DNA of 64,000 nucleotides from positions 434,001 through 498,000 of the forward strand of contig CAVSBW010000002.1 in assembly GCA_963726295.1 (NCBI GenBank), read 5' to 3'. A model generated the notes under the pieces. It searched no databases and was not told the origin of the DNA. It worked only from the letters and a program-made list of their open reading frames with translations. The translations under genes and the position numbers were made by a program. Below are positions 18,091 to 26,230 of this stretch, one piece after another. Within the stretch, counting starts at the first letter, position 1. Every line of letters begins with the position of its first letter. The DNA is from DASSQJ01 sp963726295 (GTDB lineage Bacteria; Actinomycetota; Actinomycetes; Actinomycetales; Dermatophilaceae).

Positions 18091-19866
18091 TCACCCCGCG
18101 ACGGACGACAGCGACGGCACCGCCGGACGCCGGGCCGGCACCGGTTGCACCCGCAGGTAGCCGCGCCCCCGGAGCAGCGAGTCCTGGTCCGGACGCCGTT
18201 CCGGCTCACCGCGGTTGGGCCACAGGGACATCGCCCGTTCCGCCTGCGCGGTGATGGTCAGCGACGGGTTGACGCCGAGGTTCGCTGAGACCGCCGACCC
18301 GTCGAGCACCGAGATGCCCGGGTGGCCCCACACCCGCTGGTAGGGATCGACCACGCCGTCCTGCGGTGACGCCCCGATCACCACGCCCCCGAGGAAGTGG
18401 GCCGTCAGGGGCACGTCGAAGACCTCGGACCACGACCCGCCCGCCACGGCGTACCGCCCCGTGGCCTCCTGGAGCCGGGCGGCCAGGGCCTCCATGGCGC
18501 GCTGCCCCTCGGGCAGCCACGTCGGGTTCGGCTCGCCGTGCCCCTGCCGTGAGGTCAGCCCGGGGCGCCCGCTCCGTCCCCGTCGACCGGACACACGGAG
18601 GCTGTTGTCGCGCGTCTGCATGACCAGCCCGATGACGGTCCGCTCGCTCCAGTGCCGGACCAGCGGCAGCGTGCGCAGCAGGGGGCGCGGGTCGCGCAGC
18701 ACCGACCGGAGCATCTCGACCCAGCGCGGGCGACCGGTACCGCCGGGCACGGCCACCGTCGCGAGCAGCCCCATCGCGTTCGACCCGGGTCCGAAGCGGC
18801 AGTTCTCGACGTGCGTCTCGGCATCGGGGTGGAACGAGGAGGTGATGGCGACGCCGCGGGTCAGGTCCACGCCGTCCGGAACCCGGTCGGTCATCGCCCC
18901 GAGCAGGGCCTCGGAGTTGGTGCGCGAGAGCACACCCAGGCGGTCCGAGAGCCCCGGCAGCTCGCCCTCGGCGCGCATGGCGTGCATCAGGGTCTGCGTG
19001 CCCCACGTGCCGGCGGCCACGACGACCTGCCGGGCGGTGACGACCTGCCGGTCGCGACCGGGGCGCGGGCCGGTGCGCTCGTGGAGAACCCGGTGCACCG
19101 CGGACGCGCCGCCCGTGCCGGGGACGGTCCCGAGCCGCACCACGGTCCGCATGGGGCGCACGTTCACCCCCAGGCCCTCGGCCAGGGCCAGGTAGTTCTT
19201 GACCAGCGTGTTCTTCGCCCCTACCCGGCACCCCACCATGCAGTTGCCGCACTGTGTGCACCCGGTGCGACGCGGGCCGGCCCCGCCGAAGTACGGGTCG
19301 TCGACGGTCTCCCCCGGCCTCCCGAAGTGCACGCCCACCGGCGTCCGGCGGTAGGTCTCGCCGACCCCGATGTCCTCAGCCGCGGCCCGCATCATCGCCT
19401 CCACCGGTCCGTCGCACGGGTTCTCGACGACACCGAGCATCCGGCTCGCCGTGTCGTAGTGGGGCGCCAGCTCGGACTCCCAGTCCGTGATGTCGCGCCA
19501 CTGCGGGTCCTGGTAGAACGCCCGCGGCGGGCGGTAGAGGGTGTTGGCGTAGTTGAGCGAGCCCCCGCCCACGCCCGCGCCGGCGAGCACGACGACGTGA
19601 GGGAGCCGGTGGATGCGCTGCACGCCGTAGCACCCGAGGGTGGGCGCCCAGAGGTAGCGGCGCAGGTCCCAGGAGGTCTCGGCGAAGTCCTCGTCCTCGA
19701 ACCGCCGGCCCGCCTCGAGCACGAGCACCGAGTACCCCTTCTCGGCCGCCCGCAGGGCAGCGACCGAGCCTCCGAAACCGGAGCCGATGACGACGACGTC
19801 GACGTCCGGCGCGGTCGGTGCCGCCGGTGCCGCGCGCTCCGCCGTGCGGCTGGGGGGCGGGATCAC
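18091..19866 (-). CDS. ChoD-type GMC family oxidoreductase
   Basis: A 591-residue FAD-dependent GMC oxidoreductase whose sequence strongly resembles mycobacterial ChoD: VVVIGSGFGGSVAA (24-37) for FAD, LAGAGVGGGSLNYAN (94-108), AAGTWGTQTL and the C-terminal TAHFLGG and NLGVNPSLTI blocks. It may oxidise a sterol-like or other hydrophobic alcohol; actual substrate unproven. A CxxCxxCxxxC motif (C203, C206, C209, C213) resembles a cluster-binding site and is also present in the mycobacterial protein as I recall it. GTG 19866 overlaps the upstream aldehyde dehydrogenase stop (GTGA), so alcohol and aldehyde oxidation are coupled. No twin-arginine signal is visible. Confidence 0.88.
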   Translation of the reverse strand: MIPPPSRTAERAAPAAPTAPDVDVVVIGSGFGGSVAALRAAEKGYSVLVLEAGRRFEDEDFAETSWDLRRYLWAPTLGCYGVQRIHRLPHVVVLAGAGVGGGSLNYANTLYRPPRAFYQDPQWRDITDWESELAPHYDTASRMLGVVENPCDGPVEAMMRAAAEDIGVGETYRRTPVGVHFGRPGETVDDPYFGGAGPRRTGCTQCGNCMVGCRVGAKNTLVKNYLALAEGLGVNVRPMRTVVRLGTVPGTGGASAVHRVLHERTGPRPGRDRQVVTARQVVVAAGTWGTQTLMHAMRAEGELPGLSDRLGVLSRTNSEALLGAMTDRVPDGVDLTRGVAITSSFHPDAETHVENCRFGPGSNAMGLLATVAVPGGTGRPRWVEMLRSVLRDPRPLLRTLPLVRHWSERTVIGLVMQTRDNSLRVSGRRGRSGRPGLTSRQGHGEPNPTWLPEGQRAMEALAARLQEATGRYAVAGGSWSEVFDVPLTAHFLGGVVIGASPQDGVVDPYQRVWGHPGISVLDGSAVSANLGVNPSLTITAQAERAMSLWPNRGEPERRPDQDSLLRGRGYLRVQPVPARRPAVPSLSSVAG

Positions 19867-21452
19867 GGGCGGCGCATTGCCTTCATCGCCCGCAGCGCGC
19901 CGGTGAGGGCGGTGGCGTAGCGCTCGCCGTGCAGGCCCGGGATGTCGGCGACGTTGACCAGCGACTGCACGGCGACGTTCTGGCTCTCCGTGTACTTGAG
20001 GATGCCCTCGCGTCCGTGGCGGCGGCCGAGCCCCGATGCCTTGACGCCTCCCATCGGCGACCCGGTGCTGCCCCAGGCGGCGCCGTACCCCTCGTTGACG
20101 TTCACGGTGCCGGCGTCGATCCGGGCCGCGATGGCCCTCCCACGCCGGACGTCGCGGGTCCACACCGACGCGTTCAGCCCGTACTCGGTGTCGTTGGCGA
20201 GCTGGACCGCTGCGTCGTCGTCCCGCACCCGGTAGAGCGCGACGACCGGACCGAAGGTCTCCTCGTCGCGGCACGCCATCGCCGCCGTGACCCGGTCGAG
20301 GACGGTGGGCTCGTAGGCGTAGGGGCCGATGTCGGGCCGGTGCCGGCCCCCGACGAGCACGCGTGCACCCATCGCCCGGGCGTCCTCCACGTGCTCGCGG
20401 ACCCGCTCCAGCTGCGCGGGCCCGACGAGGCTGCCGACATCGGCGGTCCAGTCCAGCCCGGTGCCGAGCCGGAGCCCGCGGACCGCCTCGAGGAACCTGC
20501 CGACGAACTCGTCGTAGACCGCCTCGTGCACGACCACGCGCTCCGTGCTGACGCACAGCTGACCGGCGCCGGCGAAGCAGGTGCTGACCGCCCCCTGGAC
20601 GGCGCGGCCCAGGTCGGCGTCGTCGGCGACGTAGAGGGTGTTCTTCCCCCCCAGCTCCAGGCTGGCCCCGACGAGCCGCCGCCCGGCGACCTCGGCGACG
20701 CGACGGCCGGTGGGAGTGGACCCGGTGAAGCAGACGTAGTCGGTCTGCTCCACGACGGCGGCGCCGGTGGGGTCACCGGGGCCGAGCACCACCTGCACGA
20801 GGTCCTCGGGGACACCGGCCTCGACCATGAGGTCCACCGCCGCGAGGGCGGTGAGCGACCCCTGCGGGTCGGGCCGCAGCACCACGGCGTTGCCGGCGAC
20901 GAGCGCCGGGAGGGAGTCCGTGACCGGGAGGGTGAGGGGGTAGTTCCAAGGCGTCAGGACCCCGACGACACCGCGTGGGCGGTGGTGCTCGGTGCTCCGG
21001 GTGAGCACCGGGAACAGGCCGTGGTGCCGCTCGTCGCGCAGGTAGCGGGCCCCACGGCGGCCGTAGTGCCGCGAGACCAGGGCGATGTCCGCGACCTCCT
21101 CGAAGGCGTGTCGACGCGACTTGCCCGACTCGAGCTGAACCAGGTCGAGCAGGCCAGTGCGGCGGTCGAGGACGAGGTCGTGGAGCCGCAGCGCGACCGC
21201 GGCCCGCTCGGCGACGGGGACGCCGGCCCACCGTCGCTGAGCGGCCCGGGCCCGGGCGACGGCTTCCGTGACGTCGGCGGCCGTCGAGACCGGGAGAGCC
21301 GCGAGCGGGGCGCCGGTCAGCGGCGTGCTCGTCGTGACGCTGCCCCCGTCCCCCGAGGCGACCACCCGGGCGGTGAGCCCGGCGACCACCGTCGGCTCGA
21401 GCGCGTACGTGGCACGCGGGTCGGTCTCGGGGTCGACGACGGTGAAGCCCAT
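19863..21452 (-). CDS. aldehyde dehydrogenase, succinate-semialdehyde dehydrogenase-like
   Basis: NAD(P)-dependent aldehyde dehydrogenase, 529 residues. The catalytic set is complete: N170 in TPWNYPL, the general base E266 in LELGGK and the nucleophile C300 in GAGQLC. The NADP-contacting lysine of the usual LKP motif is an arginine here (VVLRPD, R193). Overall pattern fits the succinic semialdehyde dehydrogenase branch found in actinobacteria. It is the first gene of a two-gene operon with the ChoD-type oxidase, which it could serve by oxidising the aldehyde product (inference). ATG 21452 follows a -10 hexamer at leaderless spacing. Confidence 0.9.
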   Translation of the reverse strand: MGFTVVDPETDPRATYALEPTVVAGLTARVVASGDGGSVTTSTPLTGAPLAALPVSTAADVTEAVARARAAQRRWAGVPVAERAAVALRLHDLVLDRRTGLLDLVQLESGKSRRHAFEEVADIALVSRHYGRRGARYLRDERHHGLFPVLTRSTEHHRPRGVVGVLTPWNYPLTLPVTDSLPALVAGNAVVLRPDPQGSLTALAAVDLMVEAGVPEDLVQVVLGPGDPTGAAVVEQTDYVCFTGSTPTGRRVAEVAGRRLVGASLELGGKNTLYVADDADLGRAVQGAVSTCFAGAGQLCVSTERVVVHEAVYDEFVGRFLEAVRGLRLGTGLDWTADVGSLVGPAQLERVREHVEDARAMGARVLVGGRHRPDIGPYAYEPTVLDRVTAAMACRDEETFGPVVALYRVRDDDAAVQLANDTEYGLNASVWTRDVRRGRAIAARIDAGTVNVNEGYGAAWGSTGSPMGGVKASGLGRRHGREGILKYTESQNVAVQSLVNVADIPGLHGERYATALTGALRAMKAMRRP

Positions 21453-21458
21453 TGCCGC

Positions 21459-21464
21459 AGGGTA
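21459..21464 (-). promoter_or_regulatory. -10 element (TACCCT) of the aldehyde dehydrogenase-ChoD operon
   Basis: TACCCT ends six bases before ATG 21452, again the leaderless geometry; no Shine-Dalgarno in between. Confidence 0.5.
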
Positions 21465-21511
21465 ACGATCGCCGGCCTCCCGCGCCGCCCCGACCTTCCC
21501 GCCCGGGGCGA

Positions 21512-21560
21512 GAAACCTCGGGATGGCGCCACAACCGTTCCGGCGCGATCCCTGGGTTTC
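21512..21560. terminator. imperfect hairpin after guaB3
   Basis: GAAACC at 21512-21517 pairs with GGTTTC at 21555-21560, GGGAT (21520-21524) with ATCCC (21548-21552) and GCGCC with GGCGC, with single mismatches between blocks. It lies between the guaB3 stop and the aldehyde dehydrogenase promoter, so it probably separates the two units. Confidence 0.45.
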
Positions 21561-21589
21561 CGAGGCGAACCTGGCTCCCGGGCGAGCCG

Positions 21590-22711
21590 TCAGCTGCGCT
21601 CGTACGGCGCGATGACGACCTCGACCCGCTGGAACTCCTTGAGGTCGAGGTAGCCCGACGTCGCCATCGCCCGGCGCAGCGCACCGACGAGGTTCGTCGT
21701 GCCGTCGGCCACCCTGCTCGGGCCGAAGAGCACCTCCTGGAGCGGGGCCACCGCCCCGACCTCGACCCGCTCACCACGCGGCAGCTCGGGGTGGTGCGCT
21801 TCCGGGCCCCAGTGGAACCCCCGGCCCGGTGCCTCCGTGGAGCGCGCCAGCGCCGCTCCGAGCATCACCGCGTCGGCGCCGACCGCCACGGCCTTGACCA
21901 CGTCGCCGCTCGTGCCCACCCCGCCGTCGGCGATGACGTGCACGTACCGGCCGCCGGACTCGTCGAGGTAGTCGCGGCGGGCGGCGGCGACGTCGGCGAT
22001 GGCGCTGGCCATCGGGGCGTGGATGCCGAGCGTGCGGCGGGTCGTGTGCGCGGCCCCGCCGCCGAAGCCGACGAGCACCCCTGCGGCGCCGGTGCGCATG
22101 AGGTGCAGCGCGGCCGAGTACGACGCGGCGCCGCCGACGATGACCGGCACGTCGAGCTCGTAGATGAACCGTTTGAGGTTGAGCGGCTCGGCCCGGCCGG
22201 AGACGTGCTCGGCGCTGACCGTGGTGCCGCGGATGACGAAGAGGTCGACGCCGGCGTCGACCACCGTCTTCCACAGCTGCTGGGTGCGCTGCGGGGTGAG
22301 GGCCCCGGCGACCGTGATGCCAGATGCCCGGATCTCGCGGAGCCGCTCGGTGACGAGCTCGGGCTGGATCTCCTCGCGGTAGATCTCCTGCATCCGCTGG
22401 GTGGCCAGGGCCGGGTCGAGGGTCGCGATCTCCGCGAGCAGCGCGGTGGGGTCCTCGTAGCGGGTCCAGAGCCCCTCGAGGTCGAGCACCGGCAGCCCAC
22501 CGAGGTTTCCCAGTGCGATGGCCGACTGGGGCGAGACCACGGAGTCCATCGGTGCGGCGATCACGGGGATGTCGAAGTGGTAGGCGTCGATCTGCCAGCC
22601 GGTAGACACCTCCTCGGGGTCGCGCGTGCGCCGCGAGGGCACGATCGCGATGTCGTCGAAGGAGTAGGCGCGGCGACCGCGCTTTCCACGGCCGATCTCG
22701 ATCTCGGTCAC
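21590..22711 (-). CDS. guaB3: GuaB3 family IMP dehydrogenase-related protein
   Basis: A 373-residue TIM-barrel protein of the IMPDH/GMPR superfamily without CBS domains, matching the GuaB3 group of actinobacteria and cyanobacteria. The active-site loop cysteine of IMPDH is replaced: FGGGAAHTTR at 216-225 has H222 where IMPDH has Cys in GPGSICTTR. It is therefore unlikely to be a classic IMPDH; a GMP reductase or other purine role has been proposed for the group. The phosphate-binding ADGGVGTSGDV segment and the C-terminal GYLDLKEFQ are intact. GTG 22711 follows a TAGGCT hexamer at leaderless spacing. Confidence 0.9.
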   Translation of the reverse strand: MTEIEIGRGKRGRRAYSFDDIAIVPSRRTRDPEEVSTGWQIDAYHFDIPVIAAPMDSVVSPQSAIALGNLGGLPVLDLEGLWTRYEDPTALLAEIATLDPALATQRMQEIYREEIQPELVTERLREIRASGITVAGALTPQRTQQLWKTVVDAGVDLFVIRGTTVSAEHVSGRAEPLNLKRFIYELDVPVIVGGAASYSAALHLMRTGAAGVLVGFGGGAAHTTRRTLGIHAPMASAIADVAAARRDYLDESGGRYVHVIADGGVGTSGDVVKAVAVGADAVMLGAALARSTEAPGRGFHWGPEAHHPELPRGERVEVGAVAPLQEVLFGPSRVADGTTNLVGALRRAMATSGYLDLKEFQRVEVVIAPYERS

Positions 22712-22717
22712 CCGCGC

Positions 22718-22723
22718 AGCCTA
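22718..22723 (-). promoter_or_regulatory. -10 element (TAGGCT) of guaB3, leaderless start
   Basis: TAGGCT ends six bases before GTG 22711 on the minus strand; no ribosome binding site is present. Confidence 0.5.
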
Positions 22724-22805
22724 CCGACGCACCACCCCCGCTCCCTCGCGGACGCCCCCCAGCTCACCGGGCGGCCGGCCCCGGTCGATGTCGCGGAATG
22801 CCGGC

Positions 22806-22825
22806 GGCCGAAATTCGGTTCGGCC
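22806..22825. promoter_or_regulatory. inverted repeat, possible operator of the MFS gene
   Basis: GGCCGAA at 22806-22812 and its exact complement TTCGGCC at 22819-22825 flank a six-base centre. It lies in the 215-base divergent gap, about 100 bases before the MFS start. The size and spacing fit a dimeric repressor site (TetR or MarR type), but no regulator gene is adjacent. Confidence 0.35.
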
Positions 22826-22826
22826 T

Positions 22827-22916
22827 TGTCAGTGGGGTGGGTCACACTCAACCCATCGGCAGCGTTGCCACCCTCCGCGCCGCACCGGGCGCGGGTCATC
22901 GTCCCGACCACTGACA
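22827..22916 (+). promoter_or_regulatory. long-range 9-bp inverted repeat in the MFS leader region
   Basis: TGTCAGTGG at 22827-22835 is exactly complementary to CCACTGACA at 22908-22916, which ends one base before the ribosome binding site GGAGAAG (22918-22924). If the leader is transcribed from upstream, this pairing would close a stem beside the ribosome binding site. Chance cannot be excluded. Confidence 0.3.
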
Positions 22917-22926
22917 TGGAGAAGTC

Positions 22927-24573
22927 GTGTCAACCACCCCAGCCCCCGCGGCCGCGCCCCAGTACCCCGACAAGATCGATGCCGCGGTCCTCAAGGTCGC
23001 GGGCGTGGTCGTCCTCGGCGCGATCATGTCGATCCTCGACATCACCGTCGTCAACGTCGCGCTGCGCACCTTCCAGACGGAGTTCGGCACCGACGGTGTC
23101 CCGCTCCCCTACTCGACGGTGGCGTGGACGGTCACGGCATACACCCTCGCCCTGGCCACGGTCATCCCCCTCACCGGCTGGGCGGCCGACCGGTTCGGCA
23201 CCAAGCGCCTCTACATGACGGCGGTCCTGCTCTTCACCGCGGGCTCGGTGCTGTGCGCCACGGCCACGAGCATCGAGATGCTCATCGCCTTCCGGGTGCT
23301 GCAGGGCCTCGGCGGCGGGATGCTCATGCCGCTCGGGATGACGATCATGACCCGCGCCGCCGGCCCGGCGCGGATGGGCCGGCTCATGGCCGTGCTCGGC
23401 ATCCCGATGCTGCTCGGACCGATCTTCGGCCCGATCCTCGGCGGCTGGCTGATCGACAACTACAGCTGGCACTGGATCTTCCTCATCAACGTGCCGATCG
23501 GGATCGGCGCGCTCGTCTACGCGTTCGTCGTCCTGCCCTCCGACCGGCCCGAGCCGAGCGAGACCCTCGACTGGATCGGGGTGCTCCTCATGTCACCGGG
23601 GCTGGCGCTCTTCCTCTACGGCATCTCCTCGATCCCGGCCGAGGGCGGCATCCGCCACGCCAAGGTGCTCGTTCCGGGGATCGTGGGTGCGGCGCTCATC
23701 GTCGCCTTCGTGATCTACAGCTTCCACCCGAAGCACCCCCTGCTCGACCTGCGGCTCTTCCGCAACCGCAACCTCACCATCTCGATCGTCACCATGTTCC
23801 TGTTCGCCGCGTCCTTCTTCGGGGGCCTGCTGCTCATGCCGCAGTTCCTCCAGCAGGTGCAGGGCGAGACCCCCCTCCAGGCGGGCTGGCTCATGGCCGC
23901 GCAGGGCCTCGGCGCCATGCTGACGATGCCGATCGCGGGGGCGCTGGTGGACCGCTTCCCCGTCGGCAGGATCGTCCCCGTCGGCATCGCCCTGATCGCC
24001 GCCGGCATGTTCACGCTGACCCAGATCGAGGCCGACTCCTCGCACTGGGGCTTCATCATCCCGACCCTGTTCGTCATGGGCCTGGGGATGGGCGCGACGA
24101 TGATGCCGCTGATGACGTCCGCCCTGAAGACCCTCAAGCACCACGAGGTGGCGCGCGGCACCACGCTGCTCAACATCTCCCAGCAGGTGGCGAGCTCGGT
24201 GGGTGTCGCGACGTTCTCGGTGATCCTCACCAACGCGTTCAACGACACGCCGATCATCGCCCAGGGCGGGCAGTTCCTCACCGAGGTCCAGTCCAAGGGA
24301 CCGGACGCCGCGGCCGGGCTGCTCCAGCAGCTGCCGATCGTCGGTGAGTTCATCGCCCAGAACGGCGGCAACCCCGCCCAGGCGCTGCCCGCGCTTGCCC
24401 AGGCCGTCGCCGACGCCGCCGCAGCGGCGTACGCGCACACGTTCTGGGTCGCCGCGGTCCTCGTGACCCTGACGCTGATCCCGGCGCTCATGCTGCCCAA
24501 GCGGCGCGAGGTCTCGCACCTGCTGGACGACGAGGCTCCCGAGGACGTCGCCCCGCCGGCCGTCCTGCACTGA
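22927..24573 (+). CDS. MFS transporter, DHA2 family (EmrB/QacA type)
   Basis: A 548-residue proton-driven multidrug efflux pump with about 14 predicted transmembrane helices, the DHA2 arrangement. Family motifs visible are LDITVVNVAL (helix 1), WAADRFGTKRLY (motif A loop), LQGLGGGMLMPLG (helix 4) and GIPMLLGPIFGPILGG (motif C, antiporter signature). A large loop between helices 13 and 14 (about 440-490) is rich in Gln, Ala and Asn. The C-terminus is cytoplasmic and acidic. GTG 22927 has a GGAGAAG ribosome binding site. Substrates of this class are cationic or amphipathic drugs; regulation by the upstream inverted repeats is possible. Confidence 0.92.
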   Translation: MSTTPAPAAAPQYPDKIDAAVLKVAGVVVLGAIMSILDITVVNVALRTFQTEFGTDGVPLPYSTVAWTVTAYTLALATVIPLTGWAADRFGTKRLYMTAVLLFTAGSVLCATATSIEMLIAFRVLQGLGGGMLMPLGMTIMTRAAGPARMGRLMAVLGIPMLLGPIFGPILGGWLIDNYSWHWIFLINVPIGIGALVYAFVVLPSDRPEPSETLDWIGVLLMSPGLALFLYGISSIPAEGGIRHAKVLVPGIVGAALIVAFVIYSFHPKHPLLDLRLFRNRNLTISIVTMFLFAASFFGGLLLMPQFLQQVQGETPLQAGWLMAAQGLGAMLTMPIAGALVDRFPVGRIVPVGIALIAAGMFTLTQIEADSSHWGFIIPTLFVMGLGMGATMMPLMTSALKTLKHHEVARGTTLLNISQQVASSVGVATFSVILTNAFNDTPIIAQGGQFLTEVQSKGPDAAAGLLQQLPIVGEFIAQNGGNPAQALPALAQAVADAAAAAYAHTFWVAAVLVTLTLIPALMLPKRREVSHLLDDEAPEDVAPPAVLH

Positions 24574-24582
24574 CGAACCGGC

Positions 24583-24616
24583 GGGAGGCCCGCGGGCGCG
24601 AGCCCGCGGACCTCCC
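24583..24616. terminator. terminator hairpin of the MFS gene
   Basis: GGGAGG pairs with CCTCCC and CCGCGGGC with GCCCGCGG around a GCGA tetraloop, with one mismatch, starting ten bases after the stop. The stem of 14 base pairs is very stable; no T-run follows. Confidence 0.65.
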
Positions 24617-24626
24617 GGCCGCTCCT

Positions 24627-24700
24627 CGCGGAGTCAGGAGGAGCCCGCCGAGTCATGATGCAGGTGCGCCCTGGCTCGACGCAGCCCTCCTGACTCCGCG
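24627..24700. repeat. 74-bp region bounded by perfect 15-bp inverted repeats
   Basis: CGCGGAGTCAGGAGG (24627-24641) and its exact reverse complement (24686-24700) flank 44 bases. It lies between the MFS terminator and the P1 peptidase start. It may be a small non-autonomous insertion, an operator pair or a long stem-loop; no flanking target duplication is evident. Confidence 0.55.
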
Positions 24701-24709
24701 GCGGTGGGC

Positions 24710-24715
24710 CATGCT
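24710..24715 (+). promoter_or_regulatory. possible -10 element (CATGCT) of the P1 peptidase gene
   Basis: CATGCT ends six bases before ATG 24722. It matches the TANNNT consensus except for the first base, but keeps the leaderless spacing. Confidence 0.3.
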
Positions 24716-24721
24716 GGGGGC

Positions 24722-25756
24722 ATGCGTCCGGGACCCCACAACGACCTGACCGACGTCCCCGGTCTCCGGGTGGGCCACGCCACCCGGGACGAGGAGGGCT
24801 GGCTCACGGGGGTCACCGTGGTCGTGCCACCTCGGGGCACGACCGCCGGCGTCGACGTCCGAGGGGGTGGGCCCGGCACGCGGGAGACCGACCTGCTCGA
24901 CCCCCGGGCGCTGGTCGACACCGTGGACGCCGTGGTCCTCTCCGGCGGCAGCGCCTTCGGCCTCGGAGCCGCCGACGGCGTGGCCGGTGCGGTGTACGAG
25001 GACGGGGGCGGCTGGCCGGTGCTGCCGAACCCGCAGGCCCGGGTGCCGATCGTGCCCGCCGCCATCCTCTTCGACCTCGGTCGAGGCGGTGCCTGGCTGC
25101 ACCACCCGGACGCCGCGGACGGCGTCATCGCGTACCGGGGGGCGTCCGACGGTCCGGTGGCCCAGGGGTCGGTGGGCGCGGGCACCGGGTGCCGCGCCGG
25201 CGGGCTGCGTGGCGGGCTGGGCTCGGCCTCGGTGCTGCTGTCATCGGGCGCCACGGTCGCCGCCCTGGTGGCGGTCAACGCCGTCGGCTCACCCGTCTCC
25301 CCCGACGGCACGCTGTTCGGTACGCGGTCGGGGCTCGGTGACGAGTTCGCCGACGTCGCCGACCCCGACCCCGAGCGCGTCGCCGCACACTGGGCTGCCC
25401 GCGCGGACGAGGCGGACGCGATGCGGGCCGCCACGGCGACGACGCTGGCCGTGGTCGCCACCGACGCGACCCTCACCAAGGCGGGGTGCCAGAAGCTCGC
25501 CGGGGTGGCCCACGACGGCATGGCCCGCGCCGTCTCACCGGTCCACACCCCGTTCGACGGGGACACCGTCTTCGCGCTCGCGACCGGTGCCCGACCCCCG
25601 GCCGCCGGCCTCGACCTCCTCGAGCTCCACGACGCCACCGCCGGCTGCCTCACCCGCGCGATCGCCCACGCGATGCTTGCCGCCACCTCGGTGGATCGCG
25701 CGTCCGACGGAGGGCTGGTGGCCCGGTCGTGGCGGGAGGCCCTCACGCGTGGGTGA
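24722..25756 (+). CDS. P1 family peptidase (DmpA-like aminopeptidase)
   Basis: A 344-residue N-terminal-nucleophile hydrolase of peptidase family S58 (DmpA/P1). Diagnostic segments in order: LTDVPGLRVGHAT (9-21), VLSGGSAFGLGAADGV (72-87), GSVGAGTGCRAGGLRGG, and the processing region around VAVNAVGS (183-190). Family members self-cleave into two subunits and act as beta-aminopeptidases or L-aminopeptidase/D-esterases on small peptides; the physiological substrate is open. No signal peptide. ATG 24722 is preferred over the in-frame upstream ATG 24704 because the conserved N-terminus begins there. It is followed immediately by the YjbR-like gene. Confidence 0.88.
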   Translation: MRPGPHNDLTDVPGLRVGHATRDEEGWLTGVTVVVPPRGTTAGVDVRGGGPGTRETDLLDPRALVDTVDAVVLSGGSAFGLGAADGVAGAVYEDGGGWPVLPNPQARVPIVPAAILFDLGRGGAWLHHPDAADGVIAYRGASDGPVAQGSVGAGTGCRAGGLRGGLGSASVLLSSGATVAALVAVNAVGSPVSPDGTLFGTRSGLGDEFADVADPDPERVAAHWAARADEADAMRAATATTLAVVATDATLTKAGCQKLAGVAHDGMARAVSPVHTPFDGDTVFALATGARPPAAGLDLLELHDATAGCLTRAIAHAMLAATSVDRASDGGLVARSWREALTRG

Positions 25757-26179
25757 GTGGGCACCGCGCCCCACGACGTACCGCCGGCCGCGACCGCCGG
25801 CCACGACCTGACGGGCCGGCAGGTGGCGACGGTCGACGACGTCCTGGACCTCGGCTCCGGGCTGGAGCGCTCGTACCCCGCTTGGGTCCGCGGGCGGTTG
25901 CGATTCCGTGTCGGGCAGCTGGTCTACGTCGCGTTCTCCCTGGACGAGGCCGTCATGGGCTTCGCGTTCCCGAGGGAGGAGCGGTCCGCCCTCGTCGAGG
26001 GCGACCCGCACCGGTTCACCATGCCGTCGGACTCGGACCTGCGGTTCAACTGGGTCCATGCCCGGCTCGCGGCCTTCGACCGTACCGAGGCCCGTGAGCT
26101 CGTCGTCGACGCCTGGACCATGGTCGTCCCCCAGAAGGTCGCGCGGGCCTGGTTCCTCACCCACCCTGACGGGCCGTGA
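25757..26179 (+). CDS. MmcQ/YjbR-like protein
   Basis: A 140-residue protein. The segment from about residue 55 on (RFRVGQLVYVAFSLDEAVMG, with a following FAFPREER and DLRFNWVHARLAAFD) resembles the MmcQ/YjbR fold (double-wing DNA-binding-like domain, often annotated as such without proven function). GTG 25757 directly follows the upstream TGA with no spacer, so translation is probably by reinitiation from the peptidase gene. A longer or shorter start cannot be excluded. Function unknown. Confidence 0.7.
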   Translation: MGTAPHDVPPAATAGHDLTGRQVATVDDVLDLGSGLERSYPAWVRGRLRFRVGQLVYVAFSLDEAVMGFAFPREERSALVEGDPHRFTMPSDSDLRFNWVHARLAAFDRTEARELVVDAWTMVVPQKVARAWFLTHPDGP

Positions 26180-26230
26180 CCTGCGGCCACGGGCCGCCGC
26201 ACCCGCCGCCGGGCGCGGTGGGTGTCGCCG

